From Heloderma charlesbogerti (Eukaryota; Chordata; Lepidosauria; Squamata; Helodermatidae), in assembly GCA_026122225.1 (NCBI GenBank), contig JANEZZ010000301.1, positions 186,001 to 250,000 of the forward strand: a stretch of DNA of 64,000 nucleotides, written 5' to 3'. The notes beneath the pieces were generated by a model that saw only the letters and a list, made by a program, of their open reading frames with translations, was not told where the DNA came from and searched no databases. Numbering within the stretch: the stretch's first letter is position 1; each line of letters begins with the position of its first letter. Shown in pieces: positions 23,361 to 33,884 of this stretch. A program made the translations under genes and the position numbers.

Positions 23361-24482
23361 AAATGAGAACTAGGTCTCAGATAGACCTGACAACCCTATT
23401 CAGGCATTCTAAATCTGAGTAAACATGTCAGTAGGGAGAGCATGCTAGCCCTGCCTGCTCCTCGTGCATTTCTGGTACCCTCTACTCATGGAGGGTGACT
23501 TTGTGAAGAGGAGAGCCTCACCATTACAGACAGAACGCAGCTTATCGAATAGAGATAAATTCATGTAGCAAGAGACACCCTACTGGGTGAACCCTTATGT
23601 GACAGAGAAAAAGTGAAAGATGAGGGGAAACTACATTTTGGCTATAATCCTGTCAACACTCACCACCTGGGTCCATTATTAGAAAGAATGGCGAGACACA
23701 GTTAAAACGATGCTTTTGGTATTGGTCTTTGGCCAGTGTGGGAGTACTTTCCCTCCAACTTGCTTGCTTTACTCTTTCCCTCTTTCCTCTCCCTCATTTA
23801 TTCCATTATTTGGCCTGGAGTGGTGTGAAATGGAAATACACACTGGCTCTTCAGAATACATCTGGGACCATCAATGACTTTTTAATTGTTCATCCTCTCT
23901 ACCAGCATGCTCAAGGAGCAAGAGAGACACATTCATACTACTTAGAGCAACTTCTCAAAAAATCTTGCCTGCTCTGGTTGTGGTTCTGATATGCGCTCTA
24001 AGTTGACGAATGCCATGAGCCCTTTCAAGTCCCAGCTGTGAAAGCGGGTGTGAAAAGTCAGGATAGTAGTAATTGGGTTGCTTAAATATTGTATCAAAGA
24101 AGTGTTCAAAACAAAGCAGGGATGAGAACTCTGAGAGTCAGAAAGATCGTGGGCACTGTCCTCAACAGAATCCACTTCCATAATTCGCATGGATTCAAAG
24201 TCAAGAAACATTGCATCAGCAGAAGCACACTGATGTACAGGACTGAAGGTGTCTGCTTCATCAGGATGCCTTCCAGGATGCCAAATGCATCTTATCTCTA
24301 AACTGCCTTTTGGTTACAATAAAAAACTCTGAATCAGTAAATCTTCTGTAGTGCAGCAATCACTCCACAAAATAGTCTTAAATGCAGTAACCATGATGCT
24401 CTGTGTGAGGAAATCGAAACATGTGCTATTCCAGATGGAAAAAGAAATACTTATAATCAGACTTTAAAAAAAAGTAAGTCAA

Positions 24483-24488
24483 TTTATT
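24483..24488 (-). promoter_or_regulatory. CDH26: Candidate polyadenylation signal for CDH26
   Basis: AATAAA on the minus strand, about 900 bases after the CDH26 stop codon. It is the first clear hexamer I found in the sense direction. No transcript evidence; other non-canonical signals closer to the stop could be used. Confidence 0.3.
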
Positions 24489-25159
24489 TGTTTCAACCAA
24501 ACATCATCACAAATGAATTATTACAAACAAAGCACAACGGGAAGAATGGAAAAATCCAACAACAAATGCATAAACATAGCCATGATAAGAACAACCTATT
24601 CATATTTTTTAAAAAAAAAAAATATCTTCATGGCAACTTATATCAGATGGTTTTCATCAGAAGGTATTGCAATGGTCTGTCCAAAATTATTCCTACTTTT
24701 TTCAGCTGCCACTGCAAACGCTACCCTAGAGGTAACAAATGTAGCCGTATCAAGTCAGAAGTAGAGAATTCCTTGAAAATCTACAATCCCCAATAGAGTA
24801 GTGTGAAAACCTGACAGGAAATTATATTTGGAAGCTTTATACAATGCGCAGTATACACAATGACAGAGATGTTCAAATGAATTTTGGTTACATCCAAGGC
24901 AGCTGAAGGCATTTTCTGGAAGCATAATCTCATATGTTCATGGAAGCAGGTTATTAGTAGTTCACCTTGATAAGCAATGGGACCAGACAACCAAAAGAAA
25001 ACCAGACAACCAAAAGAAAACTCCCCTGCCTGCCTGTCTAAAATGAGAGGGAGTGCCAATAAATTGGCTTAGTCCACTGTCACTCACTTCTAACACCGCT
25101 AAGCTATTCAGTCCAAGACACTGGCTGATGAGATGGTGGGGGGGAGGGGGGACTATCTA

Positions 25160-25255
25160 AGGTGAAATCCTATACAAATATACCTGGGAATAAGTCCCAT
25201 TGAACTCAGTGGTTCTTATTCTGAGTACACATGCATAGGATCGCACTGAAAAGTG
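25160..25255. repeat. Palindromic interspersed repeat (AATAAGTCCCATTGAACTC)
   Basis: GAAATCCTATACAAATATACC...GGGAATAAGTCCCATTGAACTCAG...ATGCATAGGATCGCA forms a loose hairpin. Relatives occur at 25370-25412, 32765-32825, 38685-38755, 54415-54475 and 57020-57112. The class is unknown to me; MITE-like symmetry is visible. Confidence 0.6.
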
Positions 25256-25369
25256 CATCACTACTGGGGACATAGGGATTGATAGTTCTGCCGGGGTCCA
25301 ATGGGGAAGCCCTCCTTGGTCCTTCAGGTGTCTATTTCTGAAGTATAGGACTATGATCTAATTGTATGA

Positions 25370-25412
25370 TCCTAAGCATGTTTACTCAGGAGTGAGTCCC
25401 ATCAAGATCCAT
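25370..25412. repeat. Half-copy of the palindromic repeat overlapping the CDH26 stop
   Basis: ATCCTAAGCATGTTTACTCAG and GAGTCCCATCAAG match one arm of the repeat at 38695 and 25180. The segment covers the last codons and the TGA of CDH26, so the extreme C-terminus appears repeat-derived. Confidence 0.55.
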
Positions 25413-25604
25413 GCTGCAGATTTTGCCAAGAGTGGTAAAACTAGGCCCCAATGTATCCAAGAAATCAGGAGGTAGACTGTTGTTGTCATCATCTACAACA
25501 GGTAGGGACCAAAAGGAATCAGTTTCCTCCAACTTCCCCTCCTCTGCATAAACATGAGGTGGGTAAGACACCATGTCTTCTGGGTCAATCACATGATCAC
25601 ATTT
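25386..25604 (-). CDS. CDH26: CDH26 terminal coding exon
   Basis: The acceptor is CTCCTCACAG|AAATGTGAT, phase 0. It codes 72 residues and a TGA stop at 25388-25386. SYPPHVYAEEG matches the PHVY.EEG block of CDH26. LPPDFLDTLGPSFTTLGKI resembles the cadherin C-terminal block of desmocollins (FLDNLEPKF.TLAE) and classical cadherins, the region linked to catenin binding. The last few codons (MDLDGTHS) and the stop coincide with an interspersed repeat. Confidence 0.93.
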   Translation of the reverse strand, partial: KCDHVIDPEDMVSYPPHVYAEEGKLEETDSFWSLPVVDDDNNSLPPDFLDTLGPSFTTLGKICSMDLDGTHS

Positions 25605-25974
25605 CTGTGAGGAGAGAAGAACAACATTCAGATAGCTAAACACAATCACCTTCTTGCCTTTACTGCTGTAAATCATGTGTCGCCATGGGGGCTGAAAATG
25701 ACTGGATAAAAAAATATGTTTGCCCATTTCCCTTGTGACTGGAACAACTTTACACTTTTAAAATAAATGTACTACAAATAAACCAGCAAAGGAGAAAACA
25801 AAACAAAAAAAAGATGTTCCTTTTAAAAAGTTCATTTACCATTTCTTGATGTTTGAGGTTGAAAACACGTGATGTGAGAGTTTTCTCTCTCTTCTCCCTC
25901 TGGTGTCCTTTCAGATCTTTCTCCTCAGCTTCTCTTCCTCGTACTCTATCACCAACTGACTTTTCTTCAGCCCC

Positions 25975-26120
25975 TTTCCCTCCTTCCTTCCTTCCTTCCG
26001 TCCTTCCTTCCTTCACTTATGTATTTATTTATTACATTCCTGTACTGCCCAATAGCAAAAGCCCTCTGAGCGGTTCACACAAATACTGTGCCTGTATTTA
26101 TTTAAATACAGTATTTAAAT
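25975..26120 (-). mobile_element. L2-type LINE 3' tail
   Basis: A (CCTT)n run at 25978-26013 and TATTTATTTATTACATTCC precede TGTACTGCCCAATAGC and CCCTCTGAGCGGTTCACAC, the tail family that ends the element at 59333. Only the 3' UTR is present. Confidence 0.55.
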
Positions 26121-26339
26121 ATTGGCCCAGCACTCTAAGAGCTCACAAAAGTAAGCATTATTATGGGTGCATACACACCCTGTGTCACATGTTACGTTAC
26201 ATGCACAGTGTGGGGCATATGGATTAACCTCCCCTTTGCCTCATCCTTCTCCCTTCCCGAGCTTCAGGTGACTGAAAAGCACCGAGCACAGTAACATCCG
26301 GAAGTTCAATTGGGAAAGCCATTTCTACTCAAGCAGCAC

Positions 26340-26392
26340 AGAACCAAGGTAATGGTCTGACTCAATACAAGGCAGCTTCCTATGTTCTTAAG
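26340..26392 (+). mobile_element. 3' end of a tRNA-derived MIR-like reptile SINE
   Basis: AATGGTCTGACTCAATACAAGG followed by CAGCTTCCTATGTTCTTA is the 3' end seen in the longer copy at 37855-38035. Only the tail is preserved. Confidence 0.55.
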
Positions 26393-27457
26393 CTAGGAGA
26401 CAGTGGAACAAGACTGAAACTGACCTGGGAGCTACTGGGGTTTAAAGTTCCCTTCACACACATGCAGCGGAGAGAGAACGACTTTCCCCAGGGGTGTTGA
26501 ATCACACCAAGGGAATGCAGGTGCTCCTGTGAATGAAGCAAGCAAGTTGAAGGCCCATTGTGTTGTCTTTTCTGTCACATCATTGCCCACCCTCCAGGAC
26601 AATGGCCACATGGGAATGACTGACACAATTAGTCCTGCCAATTTAAGTTCTTTTCACAAAGCCTCCTCTGGGTGTCGGAGTACAGCACAGAAAGCTGATG
26701 CAGGAGTGTGCATGTCAACAGGACCAAAAATATGGTATAAAAACCAACAGAACACCCATCCTCAGACATGGACTTGATGACTAAAGAAAAATACGTTATG
26801 TAACTTCAAGAAAAAGATCAGGCTCCAATAGATTTTCAAAATGAAAACAATTACAAAAGAATACATCTCTGTGTTCTCATCTGGTACATGGGTTCAAGCA
26901 ACCCTGAAGATCATAATGAGCATTATTTATACAATTATTTAAGAGTCACCTTTCAGCCTAAAAATGGTGACATACAACTTTAAAAACAATATCATATAAA
27001 CAAATTAAGAGCTGGAGATAACAGAAAAATAAAGGCTGATTTGGGCCAAGTCTATGGAAATGGTGTACCTATGGTCCATTTAAGGTGTTGCAGAGCAAAA
27101 CCCTAACCTATAATTTTGGCAGGAATATTAGAGAAGGCCCAGACCATCATTAAGGAGATGGTCATGTTCTACATCGCCTGAAATTTCTGACTAGGCCAAT
27201 AGGTTGTGTGTATTTACACACAGCCCAGCCCTAAAATTGGAGAGGGGAGAATGAATGATGCTTCATCTGAAAGTAATAGACAAGACCTTGCATTCAGAGG
27301 GAGTTGACAGAAGTGTTCCTAGTTTCCAGCACAACACAGAGAACCAGAACCACCTCAAAACTACAATCCTGTGAGACAAAAGGAAGCAAAGTACTTTTGC
27401 AGGAGTATTTCCAGGTTACAGGAGCAACCATACAAATATCATTAGCTCCCTGTAGAA

Positions 27458-27589
27458 CAGGGGTAAGCAATTTGTGGCCCTCCAGATGTTTTGGGCTACA
27501 ACTCCCATCAGTCTTAGCCAGCATAGCCAAAGGTGAGGGCTCATGGGAGATGTAGGTCAAAACATCTGGAAAGCCACAGGTTGCCCACC
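27458..27589. mobile_element. Palindromic hAT-like MITE
   Basis: CAGGGGTAAGCAATTTGTGG, CTCCAGATGTTTTGG and CTACAACTCCCATCAG pair with CATGGGAGATGTAGG, CAAAACATCTGG and CACAGGTTGCCCACCC. The inverted halves enclose a short loop (AGCCAGCATAGCC). The end sequence resembles hAT MITEs that occur in many vertebrates. Confidence 0.65.
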
Positions 27590-27784
27590 CGTACTCTAAA
27601 AGGAGCTAAAACCTCCTTAAAACATATGGTAGGGTTCTAATAAATATAGGATTCTGTATTAGCAAGGGTATATTAGAGTCATTACTGAAACCCATCCTAC
27701 TGGAGGCAGTTTGAAGTATTTAGAAAATGTAAGTGCTAGGATTCTTCCCATGATCTATTCAATTATTATTTATTTATTCCAGGG

Positions 27785-27930
27785 CATAGTCTGCAGGCAC
27801 ATGAGGCAGCCACCTTGCTGAAGCTAAGCAGGTCTGGGTCTGGTCAGTGCTTCGAGGGGAGACCACCTGGGAACCACATGTAGCCACCTTGAGTTCCATG
27901 ATGGAAGAAAGGTGGATATAAATGTGATAA
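27785..27930 (+). mobile_element. 5S-rRNA-derived SINE with L2-like tail
   Basis: TGAAGCTAAGCAGGTCTGGGTCTGGTCAGTGCTTCGAGGGGAGACCACCTGGGAA corresponds to the 3' half of 5S rRNA (quoted in pieces: AGCTAAGCAG, CTGGTCAG, GGGAGACCACC). The tail (CCACCTTGAGTTCC, AAAGGTGGATATAAATG, ATAAATAAG) is L2-like, not CR1. Thus a 5S head occurs here with a different LINE tail from the copies near 13 kb. Confidence 0.7.
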
Positions 27931-28050
27931 ATAAGAATATTTTTAACAATATTTATATACTGCTCCATATCTAGAACATATTTTGGAATGGCGAACACAA
28001 GAAATAAAACAGTAAAAGAATAAAAAAATTAAAACACTATGTTAAAATTA
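27931..28050 (-). mobile_element. L2-like LINE 3' UTR fragment
   Basis: ATTTATATACTGCTCCATATC followed by A-rich sequence (AATAAAACAGTAAAAGAA) resembles the reversed tail of the L2-like copy at 44637 (TACACTGCTCCATACC). No coding part. Confidence 0.45.
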
Positions 28051-28096
28051 AATGTGTTTAAAAAAGAAACCTCAAAACCTGCACAGTATTTCTTAC

Positions 28097-28165
28097 TTGA
28101 TTCAGGATTCTGGCTGCTCTTTCCAAAATCCAGCTCATCTTAGCGTTCTGAGGGTGCAATTTCGC
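28097..28165 (-). CDS. CDH26: CDH26 cytoplasmic-tail exon (23 residues)
   Basis: Acceptor CCTTCACCAG|GCGAAA and donor CAA|GTAAGA, phase 0 at both ends. The codons end ...RAARILNQ, aligning with the mammalian ...AETLNQ just before the last exon. It was too short and lacks an ATG in register, so it is placed by splice signals and homology. Confidence 0.78.
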
Positions 28166-28383
28166 CTGGTGAAGGAGGGAAAAGGAGCTTCAGAACCACC
28201 ACTACTTGCAATCCATCTAGAAGTATTTACCACCCAGCACCAAATATGAGAAAACTATAGAAACCAGTTCTTTAGGTAGCTACTCTTTGTAAAGTGTTGC
28301 ATCCACCATAGCAGAAATGCCTTGTCCCTATTAGAGATAAACAAGGGGAAAAAAATCATTTATCCTGTTTTGATTTATCTAAC

Positions 28384-28479
28384 CTTATCCCAGTTGGGGA
28401 AAGGCCAGAAGTCTTGTGGGATGACCTGAGGTGGCACTATCCTTCCATTAGGATGGCTGTTGTCCTCTGTAGGCTTTGT
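28384..28479 (-). CDS. CDH26: CDH26 cytoplasmic-tail exon (32 residues), probable
   Basis: Candidate acceptor ATGACACAG|ACAAAG and donor GATAAG|GTTAGA, phase 0. It reads TKPTEDNSHPNGRIVPPQ and ends DFWPFPNWDK. Frame and phase fit the neighbours, but the donor is weak and the pyrimidine tract lies some way upstream, so the acceptor could be misplaced. Confidence 0.6.
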
Positions 28480-28639
28480 CTGTGTCATTTCAGGGACATC
28501 CATTTCGAAAGGAAAAGGAAAAGGAGTTTATGAAAGGAACTTAAAGAACCCAGTTACAGCCCATGTTTTTTCCCATCCCTCCCCTTAAAATCACTCTTCT
28601 TAGAATGTTTGAAATATATTAGGACTTCAGGCTTAAATA

Positions 28640-28930
28640 GGCCTCAGGAGAGCTCACTGTAAAACATACCTGTTTTAGCCCTCCACCCTGGGACTACCGA
28701 AGACAGACATTTTGCTGCCTGAGGCAAAGCAGACAATGGTCTGTTTTACCTCCCTCAATGTACACCGTACCCAAGGCCAGTCAAGTTATTTTTGCACCTG
28801 AGGCAGAGAAACCTACAAACCTCTTCTCCCTGCTAGTACATATACAAAAATAAATAAATAAAAGATTCTTCTGCCCTTTTATGACACCCCAAATCAGCTT
28901 CCTGAGGTGGTCACCTCATTCTGCCTAATG
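28640..28930. repeat. Probable hAT-like DNA repeats, degraded
   Basis: TTTTGCTGCCTGAGGCAAAG and CACCTGAGGCAGAGAAACC resemble the TGCCTCAGGCGGCA core of the MITE at 18641. Boundaries are not clear. Confidence 0.3.
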
Positions 28931-29039
28931 GAAGGACCAGCACAGGGACTCTTCGCACCAGTAGACATACGGCAAACATGTTTGCCGCATGTCTACTGGT
29001 GGGAAGGCTCATTGTGCTGGCCCTACCAGAACATGCAGA

Positions 29040-29450
29040 CTGCCCCTAAAGATGGGGGGGGCAGATGTGACAGAGGTTTACAAAATGAATAGAGGAAAAA
29101 CACTTCTTCGCTCAAAACACTAGAACGTGGGAGTCTTCCACTGAAAACATTGGAACGCAATTCCCTAGCTGTACAGGGGTGATTAGCCATGAGGGACACA
29201 AATGGAACCTCCAGGGTTGGAGGCAACATGGCTTTGGATGACCAGGCTCCAATTATGCAACCCCCTGAGCGCTGCTTTTATGCAGTTTCGTTTTTAATCT
29301 GGCTCAAACGTTTATGCTGCTTTTTCATATGGTTGTGTTTTTACTTTTCTGTTCGAATTTGTTTTATTGTAATATTAACTTCTTTCAAAGTCAATCTGGG
29401 AATCTGTTGAAGGGTGGGGTATAAATCAAATCAAATAAATAAAATAAAAT
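29040..29450 (+). mobile_element. L2-like LINE 3' UTR remnant
   Basis: GACAGAGGTTTACAAAATGAAT and GTGGGGTATAAATCAAATCAAATAAATAAAATAAA are typical of L2/CR1-like 3' ends. No coding frame survives. Confidence 0.4.
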
Positions 29451-30406
29451 CTAGGGACAAGCAATAGGGATGGCTATTTTCATCATAGGCTTGTGGGGGT
29501 CCCCTGATTGGCCACTGTTTAGAAACAGAACACCGGGCTACATGGATCTAATCCAGGAAGGCATTAATTTTCTCATACAGGGAGACCCTGCAATGGCATG
29601 ATGATAGGCTGGGGTGCTAAAGACTTGTCTGGCTGCAGAAGTGACAGCAGAAGTGACAACAGCACAAGTGAGTAAACCAGTAATTGACCTGAAAATTCCT
29701 TTGTGTTTCTGCTGTGCATACATTTGAACTCCCCGCTCTAATGCATAATACTCAGCTATTATACCTGAAGCACATCGGTCACATATACACCTCAACTGTG
29801 GTTCACGTGCATTTACTCACAGACAGGTTTTGTTCATTGTGCACTTGACTGGATGTCCATGAATGTGAGATGGTCTCTTCCTTTGCCTCCTAACAAATAA
29901 ACAGTGCAACAAGGGTTGGTTGCTTCATCTATAGAGGGCTGGCCCATAATATCAGGTACAAAAGAAACAAGCACACACAGTGAATGCTTTAAAAGGGCAT
30001 ATTTCTTTATACAAGGCAAATTTCAGGCATAGAGTCAGAGGAGGAGCCGAGCAGGCATGACGTCGGAAGCCTTATGCACGCATCAGCTCAAGGGTAGGGA
30101 ACCAGTGGCTTGGGGAGCCAGTCAGTTCCACCCAGTATGGCAAATGGTCACACCTGAAGGGAGATGCAGTCTTACAGCAGCTATTCCTTTCCTTACGTTT
30201 GATATTGCATTGAAGAGCAGAAATACGAAACCCTTCACTAGAAGCTTCTCCTACCTACAATGCACAGGAACTGTGCAAGGCCATTTGTACAAAGCCCACT
30301 CAATCCACAAGAAGCTTGTTCACAAACGCTTCTGAGTGCCCATGGTGATGGACAGTGTATATGAAAGAGAGGAAAACTGTATTCCAGATAGGAGTTTTGC
30401 AGTTAC

Positions 30407-30487
30407 CTCATCAGGCTGTGGTTTTTCTTTTGCTGTTGGTACCTTCCTTGGAGGTAGTGTTACACTATTCCATGCATCAGGCATGTC
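30407..30487 (-). CDS. CDH26: CDH26 cytoplasmic-tail exon (27 residues)
   Basis: Acceptor CCCATTTAG|GACATG and donor GATGAG|GTAACT, phase 0 at both ends. It reads DMPDAWNSVTLPPRKVPTAK and is rich in Pro and Lys. It follows ...QPVSSQ of the previous exon, where mammalian CDH26 has a variable tail. Sequence similarity is weak; splice signals and phase carry the call. Confidence 0.72.
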
Positions 30488-30779
30488 CTAAATGGGATGT
30501 CAAAGCAAGAGGTTTCAATCAAATGTCTTGTTACAAAAGACCAGAAATCCCCTTTGTACTATTAGAAAACATTAAAAAATAGGATGGTTCATGCAGACTA
30601 ATCATCCAGAAATCATATACCTGCTGTGAGACAACAGGATAGCCTCTGTGTACTCTGGGGCATGAGTCATCTTTTACATCCAGTGACAAGCACATGCACG
30701 GCTTTGATGTCCCCACTATACGCACTGGATTTCATATCAGTGATGGTGTGGTCTTTATTCAACAAGGGGAAACTGGTAG

Positions 30780-31205
30780 TTGATGAACCACTAAAACAAC
30801 TAAACAACTTGGGACCAGGGAGAGAGCGCCTTCTCCTTTACCAACCTGCCCGGTCACTGAGGTCATCAGAGGACATGTTCCTTGTTGTTCTGCATGGACC
30901 CATGGCCCAGCTGGAGTCCACCAGGAAAAGAGCCTTCAGTGTAGTGGCCCCCTTCCTGTGGAACTCCCTCCCTTCGAAGGTCAGACAGGCACCAACGTTG
31001 TGTTGCTTTCTATATCTCCTGAAGACATGTTATTTCGGGAGACCTTCTTTGAGTGACCAGCCACGGTTTATTAAATTCAGAATCTGTTTCTTTTAAAATT
31101 TTTAACATGGTGTTTTATTCTTTTATCTTGTTGTTCACTGCCCTGAAATCTCTGATGTGCAGCGGTATATAAATATTGTAAGTAAGTAAGTAAGTAAGTA
31201 AGTAA
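30780..31205 (+). mobile_element. L2-like LINE 3' fragment with (GTAA)n tail
   Basis: It reads LGPGRERLLLYQPARS, KRAFSVVAPFLWNSLPSKVRQAPT and FLYLLKTCYF, the C-terminus of an L2-like protein (AFSV.AP.LWN.LP). It ends GCGGTATATAAATATTG followed by (TAAG)n from 31181. It lies antisense within a CDH26 intron. Confidence 0.72.
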
Positions 31206-31825
31206 ATCTACTGTTCATATAAACTAGTCATTTAGGAACCATTATGCTCCTGGTTTACTCCAAATTATGATTTTTGAAGATATACATTGTAGGTACAAAC
31301 ATGGGAAGAGGGGCTTCTCCTAGGTGCCTGTGGGTGTTGCTGCAGGTTTGACAGAATGGTCATTTTCGCATGTCACACAAAGCCATAGGTTAGTGTGACA
31401 TGAATGGGCAGTGGTGAGCTTCGGGCTTGTGCACTTCCCTCTCCTTCAGCAAGGTGGCCTGGAGGACGAGTCTGGAAGCTCTTGCTTCTGCTTTTGCTTA
31501 TCTGCAGTTTGTCATTAGCTATAGTTCATATGAAACAAGCCACCTTGAGCCTATGGCGGTATCTGCTTCATTTACCCACATGCTGCAGTTAAGCAAAATG
31601 GAAGCGTCAGCTTCCAGACTCCTCCTCCTGGCCATGTGGGAGGAAGGGAGGGGAAAACAGAACATGTGCAGGTGAGAGGATCACTGAGCTCATTCAGGTT
31701 CACTCACAGTGCACTAAACTATGGTTTAGTGTGATGCGTGAAAGCGGCCTATAATGATTATAAGTGGGTCTATCGCTATGGTTTTACTTCAAGTAACTTC
31801 TGACAGAGGACCTGAATGTTCCTGT

Positions 31826-32530
31826 AATGCAGCAGTGCACATCCTTTTCAGCCATGGGGGCCACCTCTGCTGTTGGATGGGGATCTGGGGGCCATGCATG
31901 CATGCGCGCACACACACACGGACACACACACACACCACATATGCATACTTGACCCCTGCCCACATACACCTGCAGATATAATCTCCCCACACACACACTC
32001 ACATTCCTCCCTCCCACCAACATACACACACACTTTGCCCCTGCCCCCCACCTCAACACACACACCTCAATGCTCAGGGATCCCTGAAATCTATGGACTG
32101 CAAGGGGTTGGGAGATGCTTTCATCTCTCCCAACCCCCAGCAGAAAGCAGCAGGAAAACTGCAGTCTCAAAGGCAGAGTCACTGGGGATCAAGAGATAAG
32201 AGCAGGGTTTCCCTTTTCAGTGCTAACAATGGCAAGGGAAAGCCTGCTCTCACCTCTGATCGCTCAGGCTTCTCACTGATCAGAGATGCCAGTGCTAGGG
32301 AAAACTTGCCCTTATTCCCAGTGATCAGAGGTAAGAGAAGGGTTTCTCTTGTCACTGCTAGTGCTAACTAGGGAAAGCTTCTCTAATCTCCAATCAGTGT
32401 TTTTACCCCCAGGGTCCACCTCATCAGCTGGGCTCTGGGAGAAAGTGGCCGAGTCACCACAGCTCTGCAGGCCTCACTGAAAGCTTCTGAGAGCTGGATG
32501 AGGCCTGTGGATGGTGCACCCCTGCTTTAA
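31826..32530. mobile_element. hAT-like non-autonomous transposon with (CA)n interior
   Basis: The left end GCAGCAGTGCACATCC and right end GGATGGTGCACCCCTGC are inverted repeats. Within are (CA)n-rich sequence at 31905-32070 and paired blocks around CTGATCAGAGATGCC. The long cysteine-rich frames here are read through the (CA)n and are not genes. Confidence 0.5.
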
Positions 32531-32889
32531 TGTCTATGAATTGAACAGACAGAGAGGCTCCTGCAAGCCTCCTGATGGAGTTACTAAAACTGGGGGTGCC
32601 TTCTTGGAGAGGGGGGTTGCACAAGGGTTCTCAGGGGATCTGCTGTAGGAGTCCGTTTGCCTTCAACATGCTCTGCTTGTATATTTGTAAATGAGGAAGG
32701 TGTTACAAAGACACCCTAAGTTTCCAGCTCTCTCTCATCCAAAGAGAGTGAAGGTTGCCATCCTACACACACATACCTGGGAATAAGTCCTATTGAACTC
32801 AATGAGAGTTACATCTGAGTGGGCCTGCATTGGTTTGTGCTGTAAACCCAGTAGCTCTGGAACTTCATAGGGAGTGGGAAATTTCTCAC

Positions 32890-33014
32890 CTGAGACGAAA
32901 CAGGTTGGCTCTCCTCATTGTAGGCAATCAGAGTCTGATGACCTGCTTCATATGGAAAGGAGGCAGCACCTTTCTCTGTTTCTGAGGACCACCATAGTAG
33001 GAGACATATGCCCA
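32890..33014 (-). CDS. CDH26: CDH26 exon: second half of membrane segment and juxtamembrane tail
   Basis: Acceptor CTTTTGTGTAG|TGGGCA with one carried base gives LGICLLLWW, completing the membrane span started in the previous exon. Then GHQTLIAYNEES matches the cytoplasmic GHQTL..YN.ES block of CDH26. Donor TCTCAG|GTGAGA, phase 0. Confidence 0.9.
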
Positions 33015-33244
33015 CTACACAAAAGGAAAAGAAAAGAGCTTTGTCACTAGCACTCTACATCCTTTACAAGCATCTTCTTCCTAACGACCACCTTGCTGGG
33101 TGCACAGACGAGGCAATTCATGTGCAACTGCTTGCTTTGTTCACACAATTTTTGGCGGGGTCCAGAAGTTATCTTCCAGTTTTAACACTCCCATGTTTTC
33201 CCACCACTTCTTCCATCTTTTTTTCTCTTCAGAGAAGCTCAATT

Positions 33245-33245
33245 T

Positions 33246-33292
<47 letters not shown>

Positions 33293-33320
33293 GGGAGGGA
33301 GGGAGGGAGGGAGGGAGGGA
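33245..33320. repeat. (GAAA)n/(GGGA)n microsatellite
   Basis: About 11 GAAA units are followed directly by about 7 GGGA units. It lies upstream (in gene sense) of the 33014 exon. Confidence 0.95.
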
Positions 33321-33884
33321 ATAGCTGCACGCCTGCACAGCACCTTTTGATTGGTAGCATCAGCTGTCTTTCTGGAAGCACCCTAGAAGAGGGGCTGACA
33401 AAACCATTTCATAAGAAGTTGGGACAGCATATTCAGCATAGTGACAATTCTTGGACACAAGGCTCCTCCAGCTCAGCAGCCGAGCATGAGCTTCGGTTTG
33501 CATACAGTCCCAAATGTAATCCCCAGCCTCCTCAGATTAAAAAACCATCAGGCAGGCAGCAGATCTCTGTGCAAGGCCTTGAACCAATTCTCTGGCTCAT
33601 TGCAAGGCAGCTTCAAAATGAAATCTCCAATGAAGAAGTGGTTGAACAGCCCTTTGTGTCTTGCATACATATATGCAAGGGACAACTTCTTCATTGAGAA
33701 AATCCACACATCTGCAGCACAGGCTTGTACGTGCTGGCCCCAATCAAAGGAGTGTTTCCTAGCAGAAGGAGACAAGTGGGAGTGACTGAGCAGTGTGCAC
33801 TAGTGCCCTTGCTAGATCCTGATGTCCGAACCACAGTAAAACATTAAAAAAAAAACCTTAAGAACCATACCAACTTTAAAATCC

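Noticed and set aside
31784..32182. Cysteine/valine-rich 132-codon frame on the minus strand
   Set aside because: It is translation of (CA)n-rich DNA within a transposon.
33141..33338. Leu/Phe/Ser-repeat frame
   Set aside because: Produced by the (GAAA)n/(GGGA)n microsatellite.
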